A stretch of DNA of 6,076 nucleotides. Origin: an uncultured Prevotella sp. Its GTDB lineage: Bacteria > Bacteroidota > Bacteroidia > Bacteroidales > Bacteroidaceae. This document shows positions 5,963 through 6,076 of the stretch, in pieces. Under the pieces are notes generated by a model, which saw only the letters and a list, made by a program, of their open reading frames with translations, did not search any database and was not told where the DNA came from. Numbering within the stretch: the first letter of the stretch is position 1; every line of letters begins with the position of its first letter. The DNA lies in the NCBI GenBank assembly GCA_934229335.1, contig CAKQDQ010000136.1, forward strand, positions 1 through 6,076. Direction: 5' to 3'. The translations under genes were made by a program, and so were the position numbers.

Positions 5963-6076
5963 TTATTCCGCCCTCATATATGTAATGTCGTAGTGACAGG
6001 CATAGACATTACTTGTAGCCTGTGACTGTCCCTTATCGTGTGGCACGATAATCTTCACTCTGGCGCGTCTGTTTTC
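5963..6076 (-). CDS. C-terminal end of a probable FKBP-like DUF4827-type lipoprotein (partial)
   Basis: The minus strand is open from the right edge of the window to a TAA at 5963-5965, giving 37 residues. The start and most of the protein lie outside. The visible tail has a basic opening (NRRARVKIIVPHDKG), then a short loop and an alternating strand ending YDITYMRAE. The pattern of a strand leading to a P-x-x-x-G turn and a final Y-D-x-x-Y strand resembles the last strands of FKBP-type folds, in particular the DUF4827 proteins that I recall next to glmM in Bacteroides. The family call rests on a short stretch and remembered synteny. If correct, the full protein would be an exported lipoprotein of unknown function. 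Confidence 0.55.
   Translation of the reverse strand, partial: ENRRARVKIIVPHDKGQSQATSNVYACHYDITYMRAE

Noticed and set aside
6033..6051. Perfect 8-bp inverted repeat with three-base loop (TTATCGTG/CACGATAA)
   Set aside because: It falls inside the coding end of the partial gene (codons for IVPHDK) and has no U tract, so it is probably chance.

Overview
The window looks like chromosomal DNA from a Bacteroidota species, most likely a Prevotella/Bacteroides relative (Bacteroidales). The evidence is a propeller-type membrane sensor with an AraC output domain, an archaeal-type GlmM preceded by a short FKBP/DUF4827-like tail, A-rich translation starts without clear Shine-Dalgarno sequences, and TAnnTTTG-type -7 promoter boxes. 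The genus is an inference from these traits; no marker gene fixes it.

Layout from left to right: a complete tRNA-Thr(TGT) on the plus strand (1-74) is followed at once by a strong hairpin terminator (77-114). All protein genes lie on the minus strand. From left to right they are a 697-residue membrane-anchored transcription regulator (215-2308), a secreted two-domain carbohydrate esterase/deacetylase (2806-4317), phosphoglucosamine mutase GlmM (4440-5831), and the last 37 codons of a gene that runs in from the right edge (5963-6076). In transcription order this reads: DUF4827-like tail, glmM, hairpin, deacetylase, hairpin, regulator. The roughly 500-base gap between regulator and deacetylase (2309-2805) holds the regulator's promoter, a plus-strand -7 box, a 20-codon ORF and a long hairpin, which together could form an unannotated short transcript.

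Functionally, GlmM makes glucosamine-1-phosphate for UDP-GlcNAc, the precursor of peptidoglycan and other amino-sugar polymers. The exported SGNH + NodB protein has the motifs to remove acetyl groups from a glycan outside the cytoplasm. The regulator resembles the hybrid two-component systems that Bacteroidota use to sense glycans, but its kinase, receiver and apparently its Y_Y_Y domain are missing, so the periplasmic propeller is joined almost directly through one membrane helix to the DNA-binding domain. That the regulator controls the deacetylase is only a guess from adjacency; the hairpins suggest that the three genes are largely separate transcription units.

The items most worth a second look are the kinase-less propeller/AraC regulator, the SGNH-NodB fusion, and the possible small transcript at 2510-2740. 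I saw no mobile element, CRISPR array or defence system.
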